Notes: generated from the sequence alone by a model not told the origin. A stretch of 64,000 nt of DNA from an uncultured Oscillospiraceae bacterium (GCA_934567355.1 CAKTJC010000003.1:1-64000); one strand, 5' to 3'; counted from the stretch's first letter, positions 46,449-53,934 are shown. Numbers and translations are program-made.

Positions 46449-47000
46449 ATCGTCCATCTCCCCCAGCAGCTGCTCAGCCTCCTGCTTCATGCGGGAGGCG
46501 ATGTAGCCGATGACCATGACGCGGAGCACCTGAGCGATGCGCCGGCGGGCGCCGGGGGCAGGCTCGCGGTAATCCTTCAGCACCTGATCGATGGCCTCAT
46601 CCCACTGGCCGCTCTGATCCAGCTCCTTGGCGCGGACAGCCAGGCGGACGAACATGAAATAGAGCGCGGAGTCGTCGATCAGGTCATCGTTCTCATCGTC
46701 CAGCGCACCGTTGATGTAACCCAGCATGCCGCAGATACGCTCCATGGGCAGCACGCCCTTGAGCATATTGATGTTCAAAATCCGGCACAGCTGGCGCAGG
46801 GTATAGCGCTTGTTCTGCGGCGGGGACAGAAACCCCCGCTTGACCCAGTTCTGAATAATATAAGGCTCCAGCCCGGTGATGCTGGCCACCTGACTGAGCA
46901 CTATCCCCCCCGCCAGAAACATGGGAGAAAGAATGGCCTGCACATGCTCCGCATCCCGGGTATCCGTCTCCACCACGGTGCCGGGTAAAATCCACTGCAT
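46437..47000 (-). CDS. DUF1836 family (MerR-like) regulator
   Basis: 187 residues. A predicted winged-helix/MerR-like segment, LSQVASITGLEPYIIQNWVKRGFLSPPQNKRYTLRQLCRILNI (about 36-80), is followed by an all-helical C-terminal region, as in DUF1836 proteins of Firmicutes. The start is the ATG nine bases after AGGAGG; an ATG six codons upstream overlaps that site and is rejected. The promoter carries a perfect palindrome exactly between -35 and -10, suggesting tight, perhaps autogenous, repression. Ligand and targets unknown. Confidence 0.82.
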   Translation of the reverse strand: MQWILPGTVVETDTRDAEHVQAILSPMFLAGGIVLSQVASITGLEPYIIQNWVKRGFLSPPQNKRYTLRQLCRILNINMLKGVLPMERICGMLGYINGALDDENDDLIDDSALYFMFVRLAVRAKELDQSGQWDEAIDQVLKDYREPAPGARRRIAQVLRVMVIGYIASRMKQEAEQLLGEMDDCST

Positions 47001-47033
47001 AGGTAATGACCTCCTCATTTCTGCTGTGAGATG

Positions 47034-47062
47034 ATAATATCACATGGTCATGTGATTGTCAA
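47034..47062 (-). promoter_or_regulatory. Promoter with palindromic operator for the DUF1836 gene
   Basis: Minus strand TTGACA (47057-47062), 17-bp spacer, TATTAT (47034-47039). The 18-bp palindrome ATCACATGGTCATGTGAT (47039-47056) fills the spacer completely. Confidence 0.88.
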
Positions 47063-47111
47063 GAGCTGAGTTATAATTTTTTATAATGCATACGCCTGCC
47101 TCCCCGCACGC

Positions 47112-47146
47112 AAAAAAACCGCGCCCAATTCGGGCGCGGGAAAAAA
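47112..47146. terminator. Bidirectional terminator after the RemB-like gene
   Basis: CCGCGCCC-AATTC-GGGCGCGG flanked by A7 and A6, i.e. T tracts on the minus strand. Confidence 0.9.
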
Positions 47147-47151
47147 TCATA

Positions 47152-47400
47152 TCACTTTCCGCCCAGCCTTGCGGTGAGGGTCTGGATGTTCAGGGAGGTC
47201 AGATAGACCTTCGGCAGGCGGTATTCATCCGTCAGCAGGAAGGATTTGGGAAGATCGTCGCAGGGCACCACCTGTCCCTCCTTCTCGCACTGTTCCAGGA
47301 ATTCCCTTGTGCGCTTGGAGGTGGTGGTGTTGTCCAGATCAAAAATGCCGATGATGCTGTGTTCCCGCACAGCCATGTCATTGCCGATGGACAGATACAT
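47152..47400 (-). CDS. remB: RemB-like DUF370 protein
   Basis: 82 residues, MYLSIGNDMAVREHSIIGIFDLDNTT at the start, matching the DUF370/RemB (YaaB) family of small DNA-binding regulators of matrix and other genes in Bacillus. In Bacillus the family member lies between recF and gyrB; here it sits about 30 kb away. Its start overlaps the stop of a secreted-protein gene (TGATG), so it is translationally coupled to it. No other start is sensible. Confidence 0.85.
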   Translation of the reverse strand: MYLSIGNDMAVREHSIIGIFDLDNTTTSKRTREFLEQCEKEGQVVPCDDLPKSFLLTDEYRLPKVYLTSLNIQTLTARLGGK

Positions 47401-48020
47401 CAGGGCTTCTCGCTGTAGAAATTGCTGAGAATTTCTTCGGTGGTGTCTTCCCAGTAGCTGCATGCGGTGACCACGATCATGGTGCGGCCGGATTTTACCA
47501 CCACCAGGGTCTCGAAAAGATCGATGCCCTGCAGGGAGCCGCTGACCCGCAGACAGGAATGGGTCTGCCCCATGAATTCCATCTCGTCCTTTTCCACGCT
47601 GACATTCTCCATGCCCATCTGCTCCAGCGCGTCGCTCAGCTGCTGCCTGGAGGCTTCCACATAGGCGTTCTCGGTCATCAGCAGCGAATTGGACAGGCTC
47701 AGCCGCTCCAGGTTGACGTTCACATTCTCGCCAGTCTCGGTGTTCACCGCCATCATATCCATCATGGTTCCGGCGTCCTTCACGATTTCGGCCAGCTCTT
47801 CCTTCAGCTTCCCCGCCGTGGTCTGGACATTTTCCATGATCTCCTCGTCGGTATAGAAATACCACTCGTCGTCCATGGTGCAGCCGATGCTCAGGGAGTC
47901 GTTCCAATAGGAATTGCCCTCCGCGCTTCCCACGCCGAACTTATCCTCCTCCGCCATGGCCAGAACCGGCATCGCCAGCACCATTGCCAGCACAAGGATC
48001 AGGGAAATTGCTCTTTTCAT
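47400..48020 (-). CDS. Secreted protein of unknown function
   Basis: 206 residues with a signal peptide (MKRAISLILVLAMVLAMPVL, likely cleavage AMA-EE) and a soluble domain of mixed alpha/beta character (SLSIGCTMDDEWYFYTDEEIMENV..., VVVKSGRTMIVVTACSYWEDTTEEILSNF). The closing pattern, a value trend followed by a helix, resembles DUF-type domains of lipoproteins in gut Firmicutes, but I do not recognise the family. Coupled to the downstream RemB-like gene. No Cys after the signal, so exported rather than lipid-anchored. Confidence 0.75.
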   Translation of the reverse strand: MKRAISLILVLAMVLAMPVLAMAEEDKFGVGSAEGNSYWNDSLSIGCTMDDEWYFYTDEEIMENVQTTAGKLKEELAEIVKDAGTMMDMMAVNTETGENVNVNLERLSLSNSLLMTENAYVEASRQQLSDALEQMGMENVSVEKDEMEFMGQTHSCLRVSGSLQGIDLFETLVVVKSGRTMIVVTACSYWEDTTEEILSNFYSEKP

Positions 48021-48126
48021 ATGTGTTTTCTCCTTTTTCCTCCCACAAAAGTGGGTTAATTACGGATTACGGGTGCCCCGAAGATTCAATAAAGGGTACG
48101 TTGAATAGAACGCACCCCGACGGGAA

Positions 48127-48288
48127 TGTAGGGGACGATGCCCACATCGTCCCGCAACCTTACGGAATCGCCCTGGTACGTTGGATGGGACGGGGGGACG
48201 GGATAATAAAAATAACATTTTCCATTCAACCGGCCATAAAAATAAACCGACCCGGCGCGGGCCGATGTGCCTCAATCGGCCCCCTACA
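48127..48288 (+). repeat. R1 repeat, copy 18
   Basis: Combines both variants: left stem GGGACGATG/CATCGTCCC, right loop GTGCCTCA. Confidence 0.88.
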
Positions 48289-48333
48289 ATGAAACCTTGG
48301 GTGCGTCCCATTCAACCAACCGGGGCATCCGCC

Positions 48334-49368
48334 TCAATCCACCCGGCCTGGGTTTGTCAGGTCGGGGATATAGATGTTGATGTCCACATCGCCTTCGATG
48401 CCGGGGACGGTGCCCTCGCTGGTGTATTGCCACATCTCTACCCGGAAGGGGAAGGTCATGCGGTCCTGGTACAGCGCCAGCCAGAAGGGATAGTCCTCCA
48501 GCTCATTCAGGTAGAGCATTTTCGATGCCTGCGTCCAGTTGAAGTAGACCATGGGCTCAAAGCCCCGGCCGTACATTTCGTCGCAGAAGTAGCGCAGCAT
48601 GTCCGTCAGCTCCCGGCGGGTGACGCCCTGCACCCGGCCTTCGGTGGGGTTTGCCACCTCCCAGTCCAGGACGATGGGATATTCCAGCGGATAATCCCCC
48701 AGGATGCCCAGCATGAATTCGATCTCTTCGTATACCTCGTTCAGGGTGGTGGCCTGGGAGAAGAAATACACGCCGATGGGGATGCCCGCCTCGGCGGTGC
48801 CCCGCAGATTCTGCTGGATGTATTCGTCCTCAACCAGGGTGCCCTTCTGCCCCCAGCCCCGGTAGCCCAGGCGCAGCATGGCAAAATCCACGCCGGAGGC
48901 CTTCACGGCCTTCCAGTCGATGTCCTTCTGAAAGGCGGAGACGTCGACGCCCACATAGCTCTCCTGCTTCAGGCAGTAGAGATAATTTCGCTTGTTGTAC
49001 TGGAAATCGTACTGGTCAAAGGGGTTCGCCTCCGGCGGAATGGTGGGCTCGGTGGTGGGCTCGGTGCTGCCCTCCTCCAGGATAGGGTTGTCCTTCAGCT
49101 CCTGCTCCTCTTCCAGGTGGAGGCTGTGGAGCAGCGCGTCCGGGTCGTCGCTTTTGGAGCTGCCCCCGAAAAGATCGGGCAGCACGGTGGCCGCCAGCAT
49201 CACGCCCACCAGCACCACGGCGCAGATCGCCGCCACAACGCCCAGCACGGCCACGGCGCCGCTGCCCCGGGCAGTGCGGGCGTCGTCGTCCTCGTCCACA
49301 TAAACATAATCATCGGATTCTTCGCCGAAATCCTCATTTTCATAATCGTTCGGATCGGGATGTTTCAT
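48334..49368 (-). CDS. Membrane-anchored GH25 lysozyme-like protein
   Basis: 344 residues. Acidic cytosolic N-terminus (EDFGEESDDYVYVDEDDD), one membrane helix (about 37-63), a Glu/Thr/Pro linker, then a GH25 muramidase domain (about 137-340) with YVGVDVSAFQKDIDW and EYPIVLDWEV carrying the catalytic Asp/Glu pair, GVYFFSQATT, and FWLALYQ...MWQYTSEGTVPGIEGDVDIN at the end. Type II membrane topology suggests cell-wall cleavage at the surface. Start MKHPDPNDYE follows GGAGGGAATG. Monocistronic. Confidence 0.92.
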   Translation of the reverse strand: MKHPDPNDYENEDFGEESDDYVYVDEDDDARTARGSGAVAVLGVVAAICAVVLVGVMLAATVLPDLFGGSSKSDDPDALLHSLHLEEEQELKDNPILEEGSTEPTTEPTIPPEANPFDQYDFQYNKRNYLYCLKQESYVGVDVSAFQKDIDWKAVKASGVDFAMLRLGYRGWGQKGTLVEDEYIQQNLRGTAEAGIPIGVYFFSQATTLNEVYEEIEFMLGILGDYPLEYPIVLDWEVANPTEGRVQGVTRRELTDMLRYFCDEMYGRGFEPMVYFNWTQASKMLYLNELEDYPFWLALYQDRMTFPFRVEMWQYTSEGTVPGIEGDVDINIYIPDLTNPGRVD

Positions 49369-49460
49369 GGCATTCCCTCCTTTTTTGCACTTTCTATGGG
49401 TCACAATATACCATAGAATCCGCCCGGGTACAAGAAAAATTTCCAAAAATGCGCGTCCTG

Positions 49461-49623
49461 AGGCAACACCGCACAATTGTGTCTGCGAGCCTCAGTTGTT
49501 CTTTTGCCCCACTTCCGCAGTTTCAAAAATGGGAAATACATACAGTATTCCCTCATTTTTGAAACTTTGAATTGAGGCAAAATTCCTGCCTGAGGCTTCT
49601 TGCCAAATTGTGCAGTGCTGCCC
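49461..49623. mobile_element. R4-related palindromic element, copy 3
   Basis: About 163 bp. The inner hairpin GTTTCAAAAATGGGAAATAC...TTTTTGAAAC shares the core of R4 copies 1-2 in reverse (ATACATACAGTATTCC), but the ends differ (AGGCAACACCGCACAATT / AATTGTGCAGTGCTGCC). Between the GH25 gene and the divergent zinc-ribbon gene. Confidence 0.75.
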
Positions 49624-49665
49624 TAAGAAAATCTTAAACATTCCGTAAATTATAACCGAAACCGG

Positions 49666-49693
49666 TTGCAATCCCACCGATTTGCAATATAAT
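49666..49693 (+). promoter_or_regulatory. Promoter of the small zinc-ribbon membrane protein
   Basis: TTGCAA-N16-TATAAT, 32 bp before the start codon. Confidence 0.7.
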
Positions 49694-49725
49694 AATTACA
49701 ATATTCTTTTTCCCAAGGTGATTTT

Positions 49726-50139
49726 ATGAAGGACTTCGGCAGCTGGCTGCGTTCGCTGGCGCTTAAGTTTCAGGCGGGGCTCTGCCGCTTTATGACCGGC
49801 CGGTACGGCACGGACCGGCTGAATCTGGTGATCCTGTGCGTGGGCACGGCGTGCATTGTGCTGTCCGCGCTGCTGCAGCGCAGCTGGCTGGGCCAGGTGC
49901 TGTGGATCCTCAGCTACGGCCTGATGATCTGGGCGATTTTCCGCACCATGTCCCGGAACATCAACAAGCGCTACCAGGAAAACCGCCGCTTCCTGCTGAT
50001 TTTCGACCGGCTCAAAGACCGCAAGAACCGCTACTTCCTCTGCCCCCGCTGCCGCCAGACCGTCCGCGTCCCCCGGGGCAAAGGCAAGATCCTGATCACC
50101 TGCCCCAAATGCAAGGAAAAATTCCAGAAGAAGACCTGA
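49726..50139 (+). CDS. Membrane protein with C-terminal zinc ribbon
   Basis: 137 residues: an amphipathic N-terminus, two membrane helices (about 33-52, NLVILCVGTACIVLSALLQ; 55-75, LGQVLWILSYGLMIWAIF), a basic linker, and a C-terminal four-Cys ribbon CPRCRQTVRVPRGKGK...CPKCKEKF (C-x2-C, C-x2-C). This layout is common in small Firmicute proteins of unknown function; the ribbon may bind RNA or protein. Own promoter and terminator. Confidence 0.8.
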   Translation: MKDFGSWLRSLALKFQAGLCRFMTGRYGTDRLNLVILCVGTACIVLSALLQRSWLGQVLWILSYGLMIWAIFRTMSRNINKRYQENRRFLLIFDRLKDRKNRYFLCPRCRQTVRVPRGKGKILITCPKCKEKFQKKT

Positions 50140-50149
50140 GACGCACCCC

Positions 50150-50180
50150 CCCCGCGAGGCTTTGCCCGCGGGGCCTTTTT
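50150..50180 (+). terminator. Terminator after the zinc-ribbon membrane protein
   Basis: CCCGCGAGG-CTTTG-CC-CGCGGG-type stem followed by CCTTTTTTG. Confidence 0.8.
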
Positions 50181-50250
50181 TGCGCACAAAAGCCGTACCG
50201 GCGCTGTTCGTGATGCAGTGCCGGCACGGCTGATTCCTTCTGTATGCGCC

Positions 50251-50436
50251 TTACTTCTTATCGGCGTTTTTTTCCGGCGCGGGCAGCGGCTGGGCGGCGG
50301 CAGCGACGAAGTCCAGATCATCCTCGGACAGCTCCGTTTCCTCCAGCACCTGATCCACCAGGCGGGACAGCGCATCGTCCGGATCCGTCATTTTCTGGAA
50401 ATCCGCAGCTCTTCGTAAGATCAGATCAAGATTCAT
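50251..50436 (-). CDS. Nif11-leader-like small protein lacking Gly-Gly
   Basis: 61 residues. The end of its helical part reads ETELSEDDLDFVAAAA, closely matching the leader ends ELSDDDLDAVSGG and ELSEADLDNVAGG encoded 3 kb away, but with Ala-Ala in place of the Gly-Gly cleavage site and only a short Pro/Lys-rich tail after it. A strong AAAGGAGG precedes the ATG, which overlaps the PP2C gene by 11 bp. It may be a decoy leader, a regulator bound by the same machinery, or an eroded precursor. Transcribed with the phosphatase. Confidence 0.7.
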   Translation of the reverse strand: MNLDLILRRAADFQKMTDPDDALSRLVDQVLEETELSEDDLDFVAAAAQPLPAPEKNADKK

Positions 50437-51157
50437 GTCTGTCCTCCTTTCTCAGTATCACGGCGGCTGCCGTGTGATTATCGCTCCTGTCTGTAATGCG
50501 CGCGGCGACGATCCGGCGCATGGCCTGGAGCCATTCCTCCGCCGTATCGCCTGGGGTGCAGGCGGCGCACATCTCTTCCTCGGTGATCAGCTCCCAGAAG
50601 CCATCGGAGCACAGCAGAAAGCGGTCGCCGGGGAGCACCTCCAGGGTGCAGCTGTCCACCAGCACCTGCTCGTCCGCACCCAGGGCGCGGAGCAGACGGT
50701 TCCTGGCGGGATACTGCCGGATCTGCTCCGGCGAGATCTCCCCGGAGAACACGGCCATCTGCGCCACGCTGTGGTCGACGGACTGGAAGAGGATCCTTCC
50801 CTCGCGGAACTGATAAATTCTGGTGTCGCCCACCGTGGCGGCGGCGGTGTGCACCCCGTCCATCCAGAGCACGGCGACGGTGGTCATCATGCTTCCGCCC
50901 TGGCTGTGCATGGTGCAGATGCGTTCGTTTTCATTCACAATGGCGTCGCACAGCGCATCCTCGCCGACCGGCTGCCGGGCAAGCTGCCGGCGCAGGTATT
51001 CGGCGGCGTCCTGGGAGGCGATCTCGCCGCCACCCATGCCGCCGAGTCCGTCCGCGACCAGCACGATCAGGCTGCCCGTGCCGCGCACGGCGTCCACGGC
51101 GTCCTCATTCTTCGGCCTTCCGCCGCAGTCAGTATAAAAAACGGTATCCGCGTACAT
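50426..51157 (-). CDS. PP2C-type Ser/Thr phosphatase
   Basis: 243-residue metal-dependent phosphatase (PrpC/Stp family). Motifs: RPKNEDAVDA, VLVADGLGGMGGGEIAS (metal Asp-Gly), ATVGDTRIYQFREG, LLCSDGFWELI and the final SDNHTAAAV with the last metal Asp. Soluble. The start MYADTVFYTD is chosen because AGGAGGG lies seven bases upstream. It should reverse phosphorylation by the kinases encoded 6-12 kb further on. It has its own copy of the shared promoter motif, placed inside the end of the previous gene. Confidence 0.92.
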   Translation of the reverse strand: MYADTVFYTDCGGRPKNEDAVDAVRGTGSLIVLVADGLGGMGGGEIASQDAAEYLRRQLARQPVGEDALCDAIVNENERICTMHSQGGSMMTTVAVLWMDGVHTAAATVGDTRIYQFREGRILFQSVDHSVAQMAVFSGEISPEQIRQYPARNRLLRALGADEQVLVDSCTLEVLPGDRFLLCSDGFWELITEEEMCAACTPGDTAEEWLQAMRRIVAARITDRSDNHTAAAVILRKEDRHES

Positions 51158-51193
51158 GGGAGCCCTCCTGACCGGCAATCGAATCTCTTTTCA

Positions 51194-52060
51194 TTATTGT
51201 ATACACGCAAGATCGTCTTGTGTTACAAGAAAATTAATTTTTGCTCCTTTTCCGGCGGCAAGAAGGATTTTTTCCAGAGAATCGATCCAGAAGCACGCCC
51301 TTCGGATGCCGGAATCCAGCGCCTGCGCCGCAAGATAGTGCCGCAGCCGGGCGTCCGGCAGCAGCGTGCCCTCCCGGATGCCCAAAAAGCGCCGCGCCAG
51401 CGCCGGGCTGTAGCTGCCGAAGGCCGCCAGCAACCCCATGCAGTCGGCAAGCACTTCATCGCGGACGACATCCACATCCCCGGGGTAGGCCTTGCGGTAG
51501 ATGAAATGGGTCAGCTCGTGATATTTGCGGATACGGCAGGATGCTTCCCGCCACTGCTGCTCCGGCAGCGAAAGCTCCTGGGGCGGGACGTTGGAATAGA
51601 AGCCGCTGCTCAGGAGGATCAGACTGTCCGTGTAGTTTGCTTTGTCCGCCGTAAAGCGGTGCAGTTCTGCGCCCCAGTCCCGGCCGCCCCCGGCAAAGAA
51701 CTGCGCCCTGTGGGCGCGGATCTTCTCCCAGTTGGCCAGACCGCCGATGTACTGCGCCCCCACCGCCTCCGGAACCGGCACCGGCTCGCAGCGATACACC
51801 AGCGCCTGCACCGCCCTTACAAAACCCGCCCGCTCCCCCAGCTGCCAGACGCCGACGCTCCCGGCGATGGTCTGCACCGTCTCGTAGGAGTCAAATGCAG
51901 ACCCAAAAGAATTCGGGTCTGCATCCAAAATCTTCCCGCGCAGCGCAGCGGCTCTGTACCGCTCCGTCCCACTCATGCCGGGCTCAACGGGCAAAAGCAG
52001 CTGCGGATACCGGAGGGAGAGACGCTGCACGATTGCTGAATCTGATTTTACAATGCTCAT
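51194..52060 (-). CDS. HELTH-motif protein, putative metallopeptidase (unknown family)
   Basis: 288 residues, no signal or membrane helix. Central motif RKYHELTHFIYRK (HExxH) at about 180 followed 19 residues later by VVRDEVLADCMGLLAA, whose Glu/Asp could be the third zinc ligand, as in gluzincin-like folds. N-terminal half (RYPQLLLPVEPGMSGTERYR, SAFDSYETVQTIAG) not recognised. It lies 52 bp after a Nif11-type precursor gene in the same direction, so the two probably share a transcript. Processing of leader peptides is an attractive but unproven role. The phosphatase promoter sits in its 3' end. Confidence 0.72.
   Translation of the reverse strand: MSIVKSDSAIVQRLSLRYPQLLLPVEPGMSGTERYRAAALRGKILDADPNSFGSAFDSYETVQTIAGSVGVWQLGERAGFVRAVQALVYRCEPVPVPEAVGAQYIGGLANWEKIRAHRAQFFAGGGRDWGAELHRFTADKANYTDSLILLSSGFYSNVPPQELSLPEQQWREASCRIRKYHELTHFIYRKAYPGDVDVVRDEVLADCMGLLAAFGSYSPALARRFLGIREGTLLPDARLRHYLAAQALDSGIRRACFWIDSLEKILLAAGKGAKINFLVTQDDLACIQ
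51199..51227 (-). promoter_or_regulatory. Shared promoter motif, copy 1 (PP2C)
   Basis: TGTAAC-N14-CGTGTATAC on the minus strand, 42 bp before the PP2C start, embedded in the last codons of the HELTH-protein gene. Confidence 0.8.
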
Positions 52061-52112
52061 TCAGCCTACTCCGTTGGGATAAAAATTGATGTCTTCTAAA
52101 GCGAGAAGGTCA

Positions 52113-52481
52113 TTAATAGCCGCGCAGGGCACCAACTGCTGCGACCCCCAGAAGGAAGATCTCAAATTGCATACCCGGAACCGTTGCAGCAAGTGCAATG
52201 CCACAGCAGGCAAGCAGAAAATGTCCCCAGTTAACCTTGCCACCCGCCACTGCGTCCAAAGCCTCTTCAGGAAGCTCATCTTTGTCAAGATTGGGGTATT
52301 TTTCTCTCACCGCATCCAGGGCAGCTTCACTGAACTGCGTCAAATCCTCTTCTGTAACGGAAATTCCCACAGATTCCAGCAGGGCAATGCCCTCTTCGTC
52401 ACTGTGCACCTGCTTGACCTTTGCCACAAACTCTTCGTTTTGCAGCAGCTCTGCCATCTTCATGCTGGTTTCTTTTGTCAT
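52113..52481 (-). CDS. Nif11-type precursor peptide 1
   Basis: 122 residues. Leader of about 80 residues with the Nif11-like pattern MKMAELLQNEEFVAKVKQVH, DEEGIALLESVGISVTEEDL and the double-glycine end PEEALDAVAGG; core about 42 residues, KVNWGHFLLACCGIALAATV..., hydrophobic with a Cys pair. Such leaders direct peptides to peptidase-containing ABC transporters or modifying enzymes. Ribosome-binding site CGGAG. Preceded by a clear copy of the shared promoter. No modifying enzyme is adjacent; the HELTH-protein gene follows. Confidence 0.85.
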   Translation of the reverse strand: MTKETSMKMAELLQNEEFVAKVKQVHSDEEGIALLESVGISVTEEDLTQFSEAALDAVREKYPNLDKDELPEEALDAVAGGKVNWGHFLLACCGIALAATVPGMQFEIFLLGVAAVGALRGY

Positions 52482-52552
52482 AATTATTACTCCGTTCTCT
52501 TTGTCCTCGGGTACCCTCCCAGGCTGCCCGGCTCTATTTTCCTTACGTAGTA

Positions 52553-52581
52553 ATATACACGCTTCTTTGATGTCCGTTACA
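52553..52581 (-). promoter_or_regulatory. Shared promoter motif, copy 2 (precursor 1)
   Basis: TGTAAC-N14-CGTGTATAT, 72 bp before the start. Followed by a GC-rich leader (GGGAGGGTACC near 52509-52519) similar to those of the other precursors. Confidence 0.82.
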
Positions 52582-52647
52582 GAGTTTCTGAAAAATATCT
52601 GATGAATTTCATATATTCCGGTGGCTGGAATCTTCTCCAAATAAGTC

Positions 52648-52676
52648 TGATGCAGCCCCGAAAAACTCCGGGGTTG
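52648..52676 (-). terminator. Hairpin downstream of the three-helix membrane protein
   Basis: GCAACCCCGG-AGTTTTT-CGGGGCTGC-type stem between the membrane-protein gene and precursor 1. Confidence 0.65.
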
Positions 52677-52804
52677 CGTCAGAAATATTCCCGCGAAGAG
52701 GAAGAAGGCTCACGCTGCTTTGCTCCATTTGTGTCGTGTTCAATGAGAAAGAGCAACTTGAAGAGCAGAATGGGAGGCATTGCAACAACGCTTTTACTGA
52801 TTCT

Positions 52805-53122
52805 TTACTGCTCTTTAGCGATTCGTGGTGTTACAAAAATGTCAATCACAAAAAGCGCTGCATACATTGTCCAGGCATACGACGACTGGTAAAAATTCAC
52901 CCTGAACAACAGCAATACGAATGTTGCAAGTTCAAGAATCAGTAGCCACAGAGCACCTAGATTTATTCTGCTTAGCCCGACTTTTTTTCGTGAGAAAAAG
53001 GCGAGGCAAAGAAGGGCAATGGATAGAAACACATTGAAGAATGCGGGAGAGCTACGGAAAATGATTGCAGAAGCTACAGAACAGATTGTAAGCAAGGGTG
53101 GGAACAATGCTGTTTTCTTCAT
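52805..53122 (-). CDS. Three-helix membrane protein (possible immunity protein)
   Basis: 105 residues with three to four hydrophobic segments (LLTICSVASAIIF, FFNVFLSIALLCLAFF, LGALWLLILELATFVLLLF, AWTMYAALFVIDIFV). Lower GC than the window, like its neighbours. It begins six bases after the stop of precursor 2, so the two form a peptide/membrane-protein pair, a layout typical of bacteriocins and their immunity proteins. No recognised family. Confidence 0.68.
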   Translation of the reverse strand: MKKTALFPPLLTICSVASAIIFRSSPAFFNVFLSIALLCLAFFSRKKVGLSRINLGALWLLILELATFVLLLFRVNFYQSSYAWTMYAALFVIDIFVTPRIAKEQ

Positions 53123-53128
53123 GTCGAA

Positions 53129-53491
53129 TTACCCAAATGTCGTGTAAGCGTAATACCCTATCCAACCGAATGCAACAAGAATACCCAGCGGTGAACCCAT
53201 CGCGATGGCAGTCCCCAAACCTGCGACACCACCAAGCAAATTGAGGAAAGCCTTTCCTCTCTGACCACCGCCACTGACAGCATCAAGGTCATCATCACTC
53301 AGTTCATCAATGTCCAAATTTCCATTGCAATAGGAGTCCTGAATCTTCTTCCATACATCATCAGGGAGCTCAATATTGTACTCCACGCAGATACTCCGTG
53401 CCTCTTCGATAGTCTTAGCTTTTACAACTGCCTTAAGAAAATCTGAATTTTCAGCAAGCAACTCCTCATTGATAACGCCGTTTTCATCCAT
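53129..53491 (-). CDS. Nif11-type precursor peptide 2
   Basis: About 120 residues. Leader ends NLDIDELSDDDLDAVSGG, then a Gly-rich hydrophobic core GQRGKAFLNLLGGVAGLGTA...GYYAYTTFG with GxxxG-like spacing as in two-peptide bacteriocins. Start is uncertain: an ATG four codons upstream (53503) is possible, but AAAGGATG favours the one used. Leader has NSDFLKAVVKAKTIEEARSI. Followed closely by the membrane-protein gene. Low GC. Confidence 0.8.
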   Translation of the reverse strand: MDENGVINEELLAENSDFLKAVVKAKTIEEARSICVEYNIELPDDVWKKIQDSYCNGNLDIDELSDDDLDAVSGGGQRGKAFLNLLGGVAGLGTAIAMGSPLGILVAFGWIGYYAYTTFG

Positions 53492-53555
53492 ACTCAATTT
53501 CATCCTTTCAGTCACATACAAAATGAATTACGTCTTAATCTTATTTTTGCTCTTT

Positions 53556-53867
53556 TTATCTATCTCTTCTTGCCAAGGCAATTCCAACCGCGAGCGCCCC
53601 CCCGCAGATAATCAATGCACCAAGAGGACTTACCCCAAAAATAAATCCCAGTGCATATATAGCAGCGGTAATTCCGCCGCCAGCCACATTGTCCAAATCT
53701 GCTTCACTCAGTTCTTCGGCATGACTTTTTTTAATGGCGTCTACCAGTTCGTCCCCGGTAATCTCCACGCCATATGCCTTGCACAGCTTAACGGCCTCTT
53801 CAACGGTTTCCACTTTGCTTGCTGCTTTCTTAAACTCCTCGTTTACTACTAATTCTTTGATTTCCAT
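53556..53867 (-). CDS. Nif11-type precursor peptide 3
   Basis: 103 residues. Leader MEIKELVVNEEFKKAASKVE, TVEEAVKLCKAYGVEITGDEL, ending EELSEADLDNVAGG; the core is GITAAIYALGFIFGVSPLGA...ALAVGIALARRDR, a hydrophobic helix pair with a basic end. Ribosome-binding site AAAGGATT. A degenerate copy of the shared promoter lies 68 bp upstream with the same 14-bp spacing. Confidence 0.82.
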   Translation of the reverse strand: MEIKELVVNEEFKKAASKVETVEEAVKLCKAYGVEITGDELVDAIKKSHAEELSEADLDNVAGGGITAAIYALGFIFGVSPLGALIICGGALAVGIALARRDR

Positions 53868-53934
53868 AAGATTTAATCCTTTCCTTTTGTGGTGCCCTCT
53901 CGGGGCTACCTGATTTTCTTTTCATGATGTGTTC

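Noticed and set aside
52602..52892. 96-codon plus-strand frame overlapping the three-helix membrane protein
   Set aside because: No ribosome-binding site, lies over a terminator hairpin and opposite a gene with clear membrane helices.
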